The notes: generated by a model not told the origin, from the letters alone. Shown: positions 18,489 to 27,846, numbered from the stretch's first letter. The stretch: DNA of 64,000 nucleotides from Erythrobacter sp. SCSIO 43205 (GCF_019904235.1 NZ_CP063202.1:1798001-1862000); one strand, 5' to 3'. Numbers and translations: made by a program.

Positions 18489-19085
18489 TTGGAACCGCTT
18501 TTAGCTGCTTTGCTGGGCTATTTGTCAGGATCAATCCCCTTTGGCCTTCTCCTCACCAGAGCCGCTGGCATGGGTGATGTGCGCAATATTGGCTCGGGCA
18601 ATATTGGTGCGACCAATGTCTTGCGCACGGGAAATAAGGGGCTTGCGGCGGGCACTTTGCTGCTCGATTTGCTTAAAGGTTTTGCACCCGTTTTTGCCGC
18701 TGGAATGATCTGGGCAGGCGATATAGGCGACGTTGCCAAGGCTTTCGCCGCGGGCGGGGCGGTGATTGGGCATTGCTATCCCGTATGGCTCGACTTCAAA
18801 GGCGGTAAGGGGGTGGCCACCAATGCGGGCGTCTCCTTTGGGCTCGCATGGGTAGTTGGCGGGGCCTATGCTCTTATCTGGCTGTCCATGCTGGCGATTT
18901 TCCGCATCTCCAGTCTTGCCGGGATGAGCGCGGTTGTGGCGGCTGCGGCTGCGGCTCCGCTGTTTGGCTATCCGCAGTTCTTCCCCGTGCTCGCCGCGAT
19001 TGCGGGGCTGATCATCTACCTTCATCGCGAAAATATCGGTCGGTTGATGAAAGGTGAAGAGCCAAGGGTGGGGGGCAGTAAGTGA
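18489..19085 (+). CDS. plsY: Glycerol-3-phosphate acyltransferase (acyl-phosphate dependent)
   Basis: The 198-residue polytopic membrane enzyme transfers acyl groups from acyl phosphate to glycerol-3-phosphate in phospholipid synthesis. The three family motifs are visible: SGSIPFG, GSGNIGATNVLR and the KGGKGVATNAG glycerophosphate-binding loop. The start is TTG at 18489, with GGAG about ten bases upstream. It is divergent from murI and followed by a palindromic repeat before dprA. Confidence 0.95.
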   Translation: MEPLLAALLGYLSGSIPFGLLLTRAAGMGDVRNIGSGNIGATNVLRTGNKGLAAGTLLLDLLKGFAPVFAAGMIWAGDIGDVAKAFAAGGAVIGHCYPVWLDFKGGKGVATNAGVSFGLAWVVGGAYALIWLSMLAIFRISSLAGMSAVVAAAAAAPLFGYPQFFPVLAAIAGLIIYLHRENIGRLMKGEEPRVGGSK

Positions 19086-19109
19086 GCAGGCTAAACTCTT
19101 CTTGTGTTC

Positions 19110-19168
19110 TCCTGCGAAAGCAGGAGCCTATCTTCGGCCTTGGGAGCTGGATCCCTGCGTTCGCAGGA
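19110..19168. repeat. Dispersed palindromic repeat between plsY and dprA
   Basis: The arms are TCCTGCGAAAGCAGGA (19110-19125) and CCCTGCGTTCGCAGGA (19153-19168), each itself a small palindrome. The layout (self-complementary arm, short spacer with a CTGG core, self-complementary arm) is the same as the repeat inside the methylmalonyl-CoA mutase gene at 38630-38680, so both probably belong to one dispersed family. Confidence 0.7.
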
Positions 19169-19180
19169 AAGCACAAATAG

Positions 19181-20308
19181 ATGGTAGATGTGGGGATCAG
19201 CCAAGCTGAAGCTTTCGCCCGCATTCGCTTGCTGCGTTCCCCAAACATTGGCCCGGTTTCTTACCGCCAACTCCTCGCCCGCTTCGGTACTGCGGTTGCG
19301 GCAATCGATGGCCTTCCAGAACTCGGCTCACGCGGCAAGAAAGCCTACGCCCCCGCGCCCAAAGACCGCATCGAACGCGAGATCGAGGGAGTGATCGCCT
19401 CAGGTGCACGTTACCTCTTCCACGATCAAGACCACTACCCAGCGCTTCTCGCCGAGATCGACAGTGCCCCTCCAATCATTACCTGCCGTGGAAATCAGGC
19501 GCTCGCAAGCGAACCTTGTGTCGCCATCGTGGGCGCGCGCAATGCGAGCGGAGCCGCAACCAAGCTGGCCCGCGATTGGGCAAGAGACTTGTCCGCAGCA
19601 GGCTTCACCGTGGTCAGCGGTCTAGCGCGCGGGATCGACGGCGCGGCGCATGAGGGTAGCTTTCCCAAGACCATCGGCGTGATCGCTAGCGGCATCGACA
19701 TCGCCTATCCGCCCCAGCACAAAGGTCTTCAGGAAAAGATTGCCCAAGAGGGCCTGCTCATCGCAGAACAGCCCCCCGGCACGGAACCACGCGGTCGACA
19801 CTTTCCCAGCCGCAATCGCATCATAGCCGGGCTCGCAAGCGGAACATTGGTGGTGGAGGCCGCTCCGCGCTCAGGCTCGCTCATCACAGCAAGGCTGGCG
19901 GGTGAAGCGGGCCGCGAAGTCATGGCGATCCCCGGCTCCCCGCTCGACCAAAGGTCAGCCGGCTGCAATCAATTGATCCGCGATGGAGCTGTGCTGGTAT
20001 CCGAACCGCAGGATGTGATCGAGCTTCTCGAAACCTTCACCGGAGCCCCGCGCTCAACTTACCGCGTCGCTGAAGACCCGACGCGCTTCGATTACGAAGA
20101 GCTGAGTAAACTCGAATGGGGCGAGGCCAAAGCGTCTGGCGATGAGGCAGAAGCCATCGGAAGGTTGCTCACCAAAGCCCCCATTGGCGTCGATGAACTC
20201 ATCCGCCAATCAGGGGCGGAGCCAGCGATGGTGCACATGGTGCTGCTTGATCTGGAGCTTGCAGGCGAACTCGAACGCCACGACGATGGCGGGGTCAGCC
20301 GGATGTAG
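19181..20308 (+). CDS. dprA: DNA-processing protein DprA (Smf)
   Basis: The 375-residue protein binds incoming single-stranded DNA and loads RecA during natural transformation. An N-terminal helix-hairpin-helix/SAM-like region (residues 10-60) precedes the Rossmann-like core (VAIVGARNASG, GLARGIDGAAH, PSRNRIIAGL) and a C-terminal winged-helix (about 315-372). The ATG at 19181 lacks a clear ribosome-binding site because a repeat ends 12 bases upstream; a nearby GTG is possible. Confidence 0.93.
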   Translation: MVDVGISQAEAFARIRLLRSPNIGPVSYRQLLARFGTAVAAIDGLPELGSRGKKAYAPAPKDRIEREIEGVIASGARYLFHDQDHYPALLAEIDSAPPIITCRGNQALASEPCVAIVGARNASGAATKLARDWARDLSAAGFTVVSGLARGIDGAAHEGSFPKTIGVIASGIDIAYPPQHKGLQEKIAQEGLLIAEQPPGTEPRGRHFPSRNRIIAGLASGTLVVEAAPRSGSLITARLAGEAGREVMAIPGSPLDQRSAGCNQLIRDGAVLVSEPQDVIELLETFTGAPRSTYRVAEDPTRFDYEELSKLEWGEAKASGDEAEAIGRLLTKAPIGVDELIRQSGAEPAMVHMVLLDLELAGELERHDDGGVSRM

Positions 20309-20434
20309 TTCCTCGCGAATTGCACTTGCTCCAACCCGCTCACAAACCTACTTGACGCTTCCGCAAAACCCGTCCCACTCTCGCGCGTACGCGTAAGGTG
20401 CCTTGGCACGTGTAAGGAAATCGAACTCACACTC

Positions 20435-23023
20435 ATGCAACTCGTCATTGTTGAATCGCCCGCGAAGGCGAAGACCATCGAGAAATATCTGGGCGGCGAC
20501 TTTAAGGTCCTCGCTTCATACGGACACGTGCGCGATCTGCCGCCCAAGGATGGCAGCGTTCGCCCGGACGAAGACTTTGCGATGGATTGGGAAGTCTATA
20601 ACGACAAGCGCAACCGCGATCAGGTCAAGGCGATCTCGGACGCGGCAAAAGATGCATCGCGCCTTATCCTCGCAACCGACCCTGACCGGGAAGGCGAAGC
20701 AATCAGCTGGCACGTGATGGACGTTTTGAAGAAACGCCGCGCGTTGCCGACCAAGGTCGATCGGGTGACGTTTAACTCGATCACCAAAAAGGCCGTGACC
20801 GAGGCGATGGAAAAGCCGCGCGAGCTCGATCAGCCGTTGATCGACGCCTATTTGGGCCGCCGCGCCCTCGATTATCTGTTCGGCTTTACCTTGTCGCCCG
20901 TCCTGTGGCGCAAGCTCCCCGGTGCGAAATCGGCGGGCCGTGTGCAATCGGTGGCGCTTCGCCTTATCGTGGAGCGCGAGCGCGAGATTGAAGCGTTCAA
21001 GCCTGATGAATATTGGTCAGTGCTCGCCAAGCTCGAACACGCCGGGACCGAATTTGATGCCAAGCTCGTGCGCTTTAAGGGCGATAAGCTTGAGAAGCTT
21101 AGTCTCGGCCAAGAGGGCATCGCAATGGAGGCAAAAGCCGCCGTTGAAGCGGGTCGTTTCACCGTCGAGGACGTTGAGAAAAAACCGCTCAAACGCAATC
21201 CCGCGCCTCCGTTCACCACCTCGACCATGCAACAGGAAGCTGCGCGCAAACTTGGTTTTTCGGCAAGCCAGACCATGAGCGCGGCGCAGCGTCTCTATGA
21301 GGCGGGCGCGATCACTTATATGCGGACCGACGGTGTGCAAATGGATGGGAGCGCGATTGCTGCGTGCCGCCATGAAATAGGCGACCGTTATGACGCGGCT
21401 TATTGCCCGGAAAAACCGCGTTTCTACTCGACCAAGGCGAAGAACGCTCAAGAGGCGCACGAGGCGATCCGCCCGACCAATTTTGCAAAAGACCGCGTGG
21501 GCAGCGGCGATGAGGGCAAGCTCTATTCGCTGATCTGGAAGCGGGCGATGGCAAGCCAGATGTCAACCGCGCAATTGGAGCGCACCACCGTCACCTTGCG
21601 CGATGCCACGGGTCAGCATGAGCTTCGCGCGACGGGTCAGGTCGTGGTCTTCCCCGGTTTCTTTGCCGTCTATCAAGAAGGCTTTGACGATAAGGAAGAG
21701 GATGAGGATGGCCTTCTTCCAGCGCTTAAAGCAGGCGATATGCCTGCGAAAAAGGACGTGGAGGCCACGCAACACTTCACCCAGCCACCGCCGCGTTTTT
21801 CCGAAGCTTCGCTGGTCAAGCGCCTCGAAGAGCTCGGCATTGGCCGCCCTTCGACCTATGCTTCGACCATTCAGACATTGCGCGACCGCGCCTATGTCCG
21901 GGTGGAGAGCAAACGCTTCTTCGCTGAGGAAAGCGGCCGTTTGCTAACCTCATTTCTGGAGCGTTTCTTCCCGACCTATGTCGCTTATGACTTTACGGCG
22001 GGGCTTGAAGACGAGCTCGACGTGGTTTCAGACGGGCGAGAGGATTACAAGACGCTCCTCGCCAAATTCTGGCAGGATTTCAAACCCAAGGCCGATGAGG
22101 TCATGGAGAAGTTGCCTTCAGAAGTCACCGAGGCGCTTGATGAATATCTTGCGGACTATCTCTTCCCGCCGCGCGAGGATGGGAAAGACCCGCGCCATTG
22201 CCCGTTATGTGAGCAAGAGGGCCGCGAAAACGGTCGCCTTTCGCTTCGTGGTGGCAAGTTTGGGGCGTTTATCGCGTGCCAGAATTATCCAGAATGCAAA
22301 TACACCCGCCGTTTTGCGCAGCCGGGGGCCGATGGAGCTGATCCTGCCGAAGACGGCTTGATGGGAACGCACCCTGAAACGGGCGCGGAAATTCACCGCA
22401 AATCCGGGCGCTTTGGTCCTTATGTCGAGATGGAACACGAGGACACGAAGAAACGTGCCTCGATCCCCAAAGACCTCGACGATTTCAATCTTGAGTGGGC
22501 GGTCAAACTGCTCGACCTGCCTCGCATCATTGGCCCGCACCCGGAGACAGGCAAGGACATTGAAGCTGCGATTGGTCGTTATGGTCCGTATCTGCGCCAC
22601 GATGGCAAATACGCCAATATGAAGAACACGGTTGATGTGTTCGAAACGGGTATGAACCAAGCGGTTGTGCTGCTCGCCGAAGCTGCCAACCGTAAAGGTG
22701 GCCGCGGGAAAGCTGAGCCGATCAAGACGCTTGGCGAGCACCCGACGAGCGGGGGCGAGATCAAGGTGATGCCGGGCCGCTATGGCCCCTATGTCACCGA
22801 TGGGACGACCAATGCGACCATCCCCAAGGACATCAAGCCTGAGGATATTGAAGCGGCCAAGGCGATCGAGCTGATCGACGCGCGTGCTGCCAAAGGTCCG
22901 GCGAAGAAAAAAACGCGCAAGAAAGCGGCCCCTAAGAAAACTGCGGCCAAGAAGAAGGCTCCCGCTAAGAAGACAGCAGCCAAGAAGCCTGCGGCTAAGA
23001 AAAAGGCGCCCGCCAAAAAATAA
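20435..23023 (+). CDS. topA: DNA topoisomerase I
   Basis: This 862-residue type IA topoisomerase relaxes negative supercoils. A Toprim domain comes first (VIVESPAKAKTIEKYL; DPDREGEA with the acidic triad), followed by the cleavage Tyr Y295 in ITYMRTDG. A four-Cys zinc element is near residue 590 (CPLC and CQNYPEC), and repeated TopA C-terminal RFGPY/RYGPY modules follow. The tail after about residue 815 is Lys/Ala-rich, typical of alphaproteobacterial and actinobacterial TopA. It follows dprA, a common arrangement. Confidence 0.97.
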   Translation: MQLVIVESPAKAKTIEKYLGGDFKVLASYGHVRDLPPKDGSVRPDEDFAMDWEVYNDKRNRDQVKAISDAAKDASRLILATDPDREGEAISWHVMDVLKKRRALPTKVDRVTFNSITKKAVTEAMEKPRELDQPLIDAYLGRRALDYLFGFTLSPVLWRKLPGAKSAGRVQSVALRLIVEREREIEAFKPDEYWSVLAKLEHAGTEFDAKLVRFKGDKLEKLSLGQEGIAMEAKAAVEAGRFTVEDVEKKPLKRNPAPPFTTSTMQQEAARKLGFSASQTMSAAQRLYEAGAITYMRTDGVQMDGSAIAACRHEIGDRYDAAYCPEKPRFYSTKAKNAQEAHEAIRPTNFAKDRVGSGDEGKLYSLIWKRAMASQMSTAQLERTTVTLRDATGQHELRATGQVVVFPGFFAVYQEGFDDKEEDEDGLLPALKAGDMPAKKDVEATQHFTQPPPRFSEASLVKRLEELGIGRPSTYASTIQTLRDRAYVRVESKRFFAEESGRLLTSFLERFFPTYVAYDFTAGLEDELDVVSDGREDYKTLLAKFWQDFKPKADEVMEKLPSEVTEALDEYLADYLFPPREDGKDPRHCPLCEQEGRENGRLSLRGGKFGAFIACQNYPECKYTRRFAQPGADGADPAEDGLMGTHPETGAEIHRKSGRFGPYVEMEHEDTKKRASIPKDLDDFNLEWAVKLLDLPRIIGPHPETGKDIEAAIGRYGPYLRHDGKYANMKNTVDVFETGMNQAVVLLAEAANRKGGRGKAEPIKTLGEHPTSGGEIKVMPGRYGPYVTDGTTNATIPKDIKPEDIEAAKAIELIDARAAKGPAKKKTRKKAAPKKTAAKKKAPAKKTAAKKPAAKKKAPAKK

Positions 23024-23038
23024 TCCCAAGGAATAGGC

Positions 23039-23064
23039 GGCGCTGCACCCGCAGATGCAGCGCC
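23039..23064. terminator. Hairpin between topA and the convergent small peptide gene
   Basis: A perfect nine-base-pair stem (GGCGCTGCA with TGCAGCGCC) has an eight-base loop. It has no T run on either side, so termination is uncertain, but it lies exactly between two convergent stops. Confidence 0.45.
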
Positions 23065-23072
23065 GATAAGAT

Positions 23073-23243
23073 TTAGTAGCCAGTGACGACTGGGCCCGCC
23101 CAAGGCTGCTCTGGCACGCCGTTGGGATAGTAGCTGTTGCCGATCCACACGCCGCCGGGGTAGGCTTCTTCGATTTCGCGCACGATGTTACCGCCGCAAA
23201 CGACGTCGATGTCGCCCATGTTCAGTTCGATGATATTGCTCAT
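23073..23243 (-). CDS. Small peptide with a double-glycine export leader
   Basis: A 56-residue frame has ATG at 23243 preceded by AGGAG at eight bases. It starts MSNIIELNMGDIDVVCGG and continues with a 38-residue Tyr/Gly/Pro-rich segment ending in Thr-Gly-Tyr. The first 18 residues match the pattern of double-glycine leaders (E-L at about -12, hydrophobics at -4/-7, Gly-Gly at the cleavage site) used by peptidase-containing ABC exporters for bacteriocins and related peptides. No exporter or immunity gene is adjacent. It lies 142 bases downstream of era on the same strand. Function unknown. Confidence 0.68.
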   Translation of the reverse strand: MSNIIELNMGDIDVVCGGNIVREIEEAYPGGVWIGNSYYPNGVPEQPWAGPVVTGY

Positions 23244-23385
23244 GTCAGTTCTCCTATGTGCTGATGAGGCGGTCAGCCTAGGAGAAGCCTGTAGGTGGTG
23301 ACATTCTACAAGCGGGCTAATTTATTGACGCTAGACCACTGGAATTAGGGCATTTGTTCGAGGTCGGGTGACGGGTGCTGGCCCA

Positions 23386-24282
23386 TCACTTCACCCAATC
23401 AAGCCCCATTTCCTCGAAGATTTCCTTGTCCTCAGACCACCCCTCGGAGTGCTTCACATGGAGGAAGAGGTGCACCTTTACCCCCAGCATTTCGGATAGC
23501 TCTTTGCGTGCCGCGGCTCCAATTTCCTTGATGCGCGCCCCCCCTTTGCCAAGCACGATGCCCTTCTGGCTTTCGCGTGCGACGACGATTTGCTGATGGA
23601 TTTCGAGGCTTCCGTCGGGACGCTCCTGATAGCTTTCGGGCCGCACCGCGCTGTCATAGGGCAGCTCTTCGTGGAGTTGTTTGTAGAGCTGCTCGCGGGT
23701 GATTTCTGCAGCCAGCAGCCGTTCGGATGCGTCGGACACTTGGTCTTCTGGATACATCCACACGCCTTCAGGCATCAGTGCGGCCAGCGCCGATTTCATC
23801 TCCGGCACGCCATCTCCGGTTAGCGCTGAAACGAAGAACACCTCTTCAAACGGCACCCGCGCGTTCAACTCCTGCGCAAGCTCAAGCAGCGGTTCTTTCT
23901 TGGCCTTGTCGACCTTGTTCAGGACAAGTATTTTACGCTCCGGTCGCTTTTCCAATGCTTCGACCAAAGGCTCCAATTCGTGCCGCCGTTGCTTGATCGG
24001 GTCGACAATTAAGAGGATCGCATCGGCACTCTCCGCGCCTTCCCAAGCAGCGGACACCATCGCGCGATCAAGGCGGCGTTTGGGCGCAAAAATACCGGGC
24101 GTATCGACCAGGATCATCTGCACCTGATCCAGCAAAGCTATACCCAGCATCCGGGCACGTGTGGTCTGCGCTTTGGCAGAAGTGATTGCTACCTTCTGGC
24201 CCACCAATTGATTGACCAGCGTCGATTTACCCGCATTAGGCGCGCCGATCACGGCGACCACACCGCACTTTGTTTCAGTCAT
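23386..24282 (-). CDS. era: GTPase Era
   Basis: The 298-residue GTPase binds 16S rRNA during 30S assembly. G motifs are GAPNAGKST (G1), the TTRAR switch (G2), DTPG (G3) and NKVD (G4), and the C-terminal KH domain carries the conserved VLGKGGARIKEIG. It belongs to the minus-strand cluster lepB-rnc-era, the classical order. A 109-base spacer with two hairpins separates it from rnc. Confidence 0.97.
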   Translation of the reverse strand: MTETKCGVVAVIGAPNAGKSTLVNQLVGQKVAITSAKAQTTRARMLGIALLDQVQMILVDTPGIFAPKRRLDRAMVSAAWEGAESADAILLIVDPIKQRRHELEPLVEALEKRPERKILVLNKVDKAKKEPLLELAQELNARVPFEEVFFVSALTGDGVPEMKSALAALMPEGVWMYPEDQVSDASERLLAAEITREQLYKQLHEELPYDSAVRPESYQERPDGSLEIHQQIVVARESQKGIVLGKGGARIKEIGAAARKELSEMLGVKVHLFLHVKHSEGWSEDKEIFEEMGLDWVK

Positions 24283-24349
24283 CGTTTCATTTCCTCGTCG
24301 CGTTTCCTCCGCTTCGCTGCGGAGCGGCTGCGGGCGGCCACTTGGCCTT

Positions 24350-24369
24350 CCAGAACCCTAAGGTTCTGG
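24350..24369. repeat. Perfect palindrome between rnc and era
   Basis: CCAGAACC and GGTTCTGG flank a CTAA loop, and a second stem (CCGCTTCGCTGCGG) lies about 35 bases to the left. They occupy the spacer between two genes expected to share a transcript, so they may serve as an RNA processing or stability signal. RNase III, encoded just upstream, is one candidate enzyme; this is inference. Confidence 0.5.
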
Positions 24370-24391
24370 TCGGCGTGTTTCCAGAACGGGC

Positions 24392-25099
24392 TCAACCAAA
24401 TTCTTTCAAAAAGGCTTGTGCTGCAAGCTTTTCCGCCTCGCCTTTGCTTGTGGCAGTCGCCTCTGCCGTGCCGACATTGTGAATACTCACCTCGACCGTA
24501 AAGCGCGAGGCATGGTCGGGGCCCTGACGCGATTTCACCGCATATTGCGGCATCGCGCGCTTGTTGTGCGCAGCCCACTCCTGAAGCGCGCTTTTGGGAT
24601 GCTTTGCCTTGCCCGCATCACCCGACAGATCGCTTTGCCAAAGTTTGAGGATCACATCGCGCGTCGCGTCAAACCCATTGTCAAGAAAGCTTGCACCAAT
24701 CAGCGCTTCCATCACATCGCCCAGGATATTGTCGCTATCCGCCCCGCCATCCTCGCGCGCCTGTTTGCCAAGTCGCAGGTGGTCGGGCATCCCGATAGAG
24801 CGGCCGATGCGCGCACAGGTCCGGCCGCTGACCAAAGCGTTCAATCGCTGCGAAAGCTTGCCCTCGTGGCTGTCACTTGCGGCATAAAGCCAGCCCGCAA
24901 CCGCCAAGCCCAGCACGCGGTCGCCGAGAAATTCGAGCCGCTGATAATCGCGCGCATGGTTTTCCTGCTGCGGACTGCCCGAATTAAAGCTTCCGTGGGT
25001 AAGAGCCTCAAGCCAGATGGCTTCCTTGCGCACAGTAAAACCGGCTCGTTCAAGCCAGCTGCGCGTTTCAACGGGAAGATCGTTTGCCGATTGTTTCAT
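24392..25099 (-). CDS. rnc: Ribonuclease III
   Basis: The 235-residue enzyme cleaves double-stranded RNA. The signature RLEFLGDRVLGL and the acidic residues of DNILGDVMEALIGA make up the catalytic site, followed by a double-stranded RNA-binding domain (about residues 165-235). The ATG at 25099 overlaps the lepB stop (ATGA), indicating coupling; a GTG at 25123 would extend it into lepB. Confidence 0.96.
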   Translation of the reverse strand: MKQSANDLPVETRSWLERAGFTVRKEAIWLEALTHGSFNSGSPQQENHARDYQRLEFLGDRVLGLAVAGWLYAASDSHEGKLSQRLNALVSGRTCARIGRSIGMPDHLRLGKQAREDGGADSDNILGDVMEALIGASFLDNGFDATRDVILKLWQSDLSGDAGKAKHPKSALQEWAAHNKRAMPQYAVKSRQGPDHASRFTVEVSIHNVGTAEATATSKGEAEKLAAQAFLKEFG

Positions 25100-25977
25100 A
25101 GAAGAGTTCCAATCCGGCTCCACCGTACGGTGGTGAACCAGCTGACCGGATTATACCATTGGGCAGAGCCCTTGCTCGACCACAGGATGATTGAAGCTTC
25201 GCCCACTAACAGGTCTTGAGAGATAATCCCAACCGCATCGCCTGCTCGCGCATCAAATCGGCTGTCGCGCGAATTGTCGCGGCTGTCTCCCATGACGAAG
25301 ATATGGCCTTGCGGAATGGTTTGCGCAGCAAAGCTATCGGCGGGCGTCGGGCCAAAATCGAACGTGTCATAGCTTCTACCGTCGGGAAGCGTTTCGCGAA
25401 ATCGGGTGTAGTGGCATTGAACCTCGCCAGAGCCCATGCGTATCTCACGTCCGCCCCAACCGCAGCCAGTATTGGGCGACAACTCAACGGAAAAATCGGG
25501 CATTTGCTTTTGCGGCACAGGCTCGCCGTTCAGCACCACCACGCCATCTTCGAGTGCGATAGTGTCCCCCGGCAGAGCGATCACCCGCTTGATATAGTCT
25601 GATTTATCAATGGGATGCTTGAAAATCACAATATCACCGCGCTCTGGCTCGCTGGCGAAAATGCGCTCGGGTATAAGAGGTACAGAAAAGGGCAGAGAGT
25701 GGCTTGAAAAGCCGTAAGGCCATTTCGCCGCGAGCAGAAGGTCGCCATTCATCAGGCGCGGCAGCATACTCTCTGACGGAATGGAAAAAGGCGCGAAGAT
25801 AAAGCTGCGAAAGATCAGGACTGCAATGACGAGTTGCAAAAGAAAGATCGAAAAGCTCCCCAGAGACTCCGGCTTCTTCTCTTGTTTCGTTTGGCCCGCG
25901 CTCTTATTCGTTTCTGGCCCAGAACCCTTCACGGGCAAGGATTTAGCGTTCTCGTTTGTGGGGGTATCGCCAACCAT
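25096..25977 (-). CDS. lepB: Signal peptidase I
   Basis: The protein has 293 residues. After a hydrophilic N-terminal tail (about 40 residues) comes one membrane anchor, then the catalytic Ser in PSESMLP and Lys in YIKRVIALPGD, and the GDNRDNS-like box (GDSRDNSRDSR). It removes signal peptides on the periplasmic side of the inner membrane. The start ATG at 25977 follows AAGGGG; the frame is open to 26349 but that would overlap the divergent pgi gene antisense, so it is rejected. Confidence 0.95.
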   Translation of the reverse strand: MVGDTPTNENAKSLPVKGSGPETNKSAGQTKQEKKPESLGSFSIFLLQLVIAVLIFRSFIFAPFSIPSESMLPRLMNGDLLLAAKWPYGFSSHSLPFSVPLIPERIFASEPERGDIVIFKHPIDKSDYIKRVIALPGDTIALEDGVVVLNGEPVPQKQMPDFSVELSPNTGCGWGGREIRMGSGEVQCHYTRFRETLPDGRSYDTFDFGPTPADSFAAQTIPQGHIFVMGDSRDNSRDSRFDARAGDAVGIISQDLLVGEASIILWSSKGSAQWYNPVSWFTTVRWSRIGTLL

Positions 25978-26026
25978 GATTAGCCCCTTACTCGCCCCGT
26001 CCGCTCCAGCATAGAGGTTTTGCCCG

Positions 26027-27589
26027 ATGAATTCACCCGCTGACCAAATGACCAAAGCCAACGCCGTGTGGGAGCGTTTGTCCGCATTGCCGAGCCCGAC
26101 TTTGACTGAGCTTTTCAAAAGCGATGAACAGCGCGTCGCGAAAATGAGCCAGCGTTTGGAGTTCGACCTTGGGCAAATGGGTCCGATGGGGATGCTTCTC
26201 GATTGGTCGAAAACGCATTTGGCCGATGCTGAGCTTACAGCGTTTGAGGAGCTCGCCGAAATCATGGGCTTTGATGCAGCGCGTGAGTCCCTTTTTGGCG
26301 GCGGGATTGTGAACCCAACCGAAGGCCGCCCAGCAACCCACGCCGCCATGCGCGGCAGCGGGACCGAGGCGGATTGCGAAGAGGCCGATCAACTCCTCCG
26401 ACGCATGGGAATGCTGGTCACCGCCATTCACGAAGGCGCTTTTGGCAAGGTCGAGCATCTCATCCACATCGGCATCGGCGGCTCGGCGCTTGGGCCTGAT
26501 CTTGCCGTGGATGCGCTCACCCGCGATTTCGCCCGTGTCGATGTGCACGTCGTCTCCAACATCGACGGCCTTGCTTTGGAGCAGGCTTTTGCTGCGTGTG
26601 ACCCGCACACAACGATGATCGCGGTGGCCTCCAAGACATTCACGACGATCGAGACGATGACCAATGCGGCCTCCGCTTTGAAGTGGCTTGCCGACAATAA
26701 TGTCGATGATCCCAGCGGGCGTGTGGTGGCTTTGACCGCGAACCCTGAAAAGGCGGTGGAATGGGGCGTGGATGAAACGCGCATCCTGCCTTTCCCTGAG
26801 AGTGTCGGTGGCCGCTATTCACTTTGGTCGAGCATCGGTTTCCCATTGGCGCTCGCGATAGGCATGGAAGAGTTCACCGAGTTTCTCAGCGGCGCGCGAG
26901 CGATGGACACGCACTTCCGCGAGAGTGAGGGTAGGGCAAATGGTCCACTCGTGGCGGCGTTTGGCGACCTTTATTATTCGCGCGTCCGCGGGTGTCAGAC
27001 CCGCGCGGTTTTTGCCTATGACGAACGTCTGGCACTGCTCCCCGACTACCTCCAACAGCTCGAGATGGAGAGCAATGGCAAGTCGGTGACCGCTTCCGGC
27101 GAGCCCGTTGATGCACCGACTGCCGCGATCACATGGGGCGGGGTAGGGACCGACGCGCAGCACGCCGTGTTCCAGCTCCTCCACCAAGGCACGCACCTCA
27201 TCCCCGTCGACTTCATCGCCAGCATCGCGCCGGGAGACGAGCTCAACCCCGCTCACCACAAGGCATTGCTTGCCAACTGCTTTGCTCAAGGCGCAGCGTT
27301 GATGGCAGGCGGCAATATGAGCGCCGATGGCAAGGACCCCGCACGCGGATTTGCAGGAAACCGTCCGTCCGCGACGATCCTTGTGGATGATTTGGACGCA
27401 GCGACTTTGGGCGCTCTCATTGCCTTCCACGAACACCGCGTGTTTGCGGGAGCCGTCCTCATGGGCATCAATCCCTTCGACCAATTCGGCGTCGAGTTGG
27501 GCAAGAAGATGGCCAAAGAGGTTGAAAGTGGGGAAGGGGATTTTGACGCGAGTACGAAGGCGTTGATGGAAGCGGCGGGGTTGGGGTGA
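26027..27589 (+). CDS. pgi: Glucose-6-phosphate isomerase
   Basis: This 520-residue cytoplasmic enzyme interconverts glucose-6-phosphate and fructose-6-phosphate. The sugar-isomerase domains show HIGIGGSALGPDLA, the SKTFTTIET phosphate-binding motif, a GGRYSLWSSIG segment (PGI signature 1) and the C-terminal INPFDQFGVELGKK (signature 2). It is divergent from lepB with a 49-base intergenic region. A repeat-rich gap follows. Confidence 0.97.
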   Translation: MNSPADQMTKANAVWERLSALPSPTLTELFKSDEQRVAKMSQRLEFDLGQMGPMGMLLDWSKTHLADAELTAFEELAEIMGFDAARESLFGGGIVNPTEGRPATHAAMRGSGTEADCEEADQLLRRMGMLVTAIHEGAFGKVEHLIHIGIGGSALGPDLAVDALTRDFARVDVHVVSNIDGLALEQAFAACDPHTTMIAVASKTFTTIETMTNAASALKWLADNNVDDPSGRVVALTANPEKAVEWGVDETRILPFPESVGGRYSLWSSIGFPLALAIGMEEFTEFLSGARAMDTHFRESEGRANGPLVAAFGDLYYSRVRGCQTRAVFAYDERLALLPDYLQQLEMESNGKSVTASGEPVDAPTAAITWGGVGTDAQHAVFQLLHQGTHLIPVDFIASIAPGDELNPAHHKALLANCFAQGAALMAGGNMSADGKDPARGFAGNRPSATILVDDLDAATLGALIAFHEHRVFAGAVLMGINPFDQFGVELGKKMAKEVESGEGDFDASTKALMEAAGLG

Positions 27590-27601
27590 GCACCGCGAGC
27601 G

Positions 27602-27650
27602 CCGTTCGGAGTCGAAGACGGCCGTAGGCCACCGGCTCAGGACGAACGGG
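27602..27650. repeat. Dispersed inverted repeat with CCGTTCG/CGAACGG ends
   Basis: The ends CCGTTCG and CGAACGG are complementary, and an inner GGCTCAGGACGAAC segment is of the type often seen in intergenic repeats of sphingomonads. It begins 13 bases after the pgi stop and could form a 3' end structure for that message. Confidence 0.55.
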
Positions 27651-27846
27651 GTGGGTAGGGCGAATTGCTTTGACATTTTGCGCTGCAGCATCCATCTGCG
27701 CCTCCAACAATGAAACGCACCCTAAGCCAGCGTGAAGCGGCGGCTCTCGATTGAACCCGCCCCGGCTAGCGTTTCACCCAAACTTCTTACAGCTTCCCAT
27801 TTCACGCGGGCGGTTCCGACGAGACGGAGCGCTCTTGCTTTCCACT

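Noticed and set aside
22880..23023. Lys/Ala-rich repeats at the end of topA as a separate element
   Set aside because: Such basic tails are normal in TopA of many bacteria.
25978..26349. N-terminal extension of signal peptidase I
   Set aside because: It overlaps the divergent pgi gene antisense and lacks similarity to LepB; ATG 25977 has a good ribosome-binding site.
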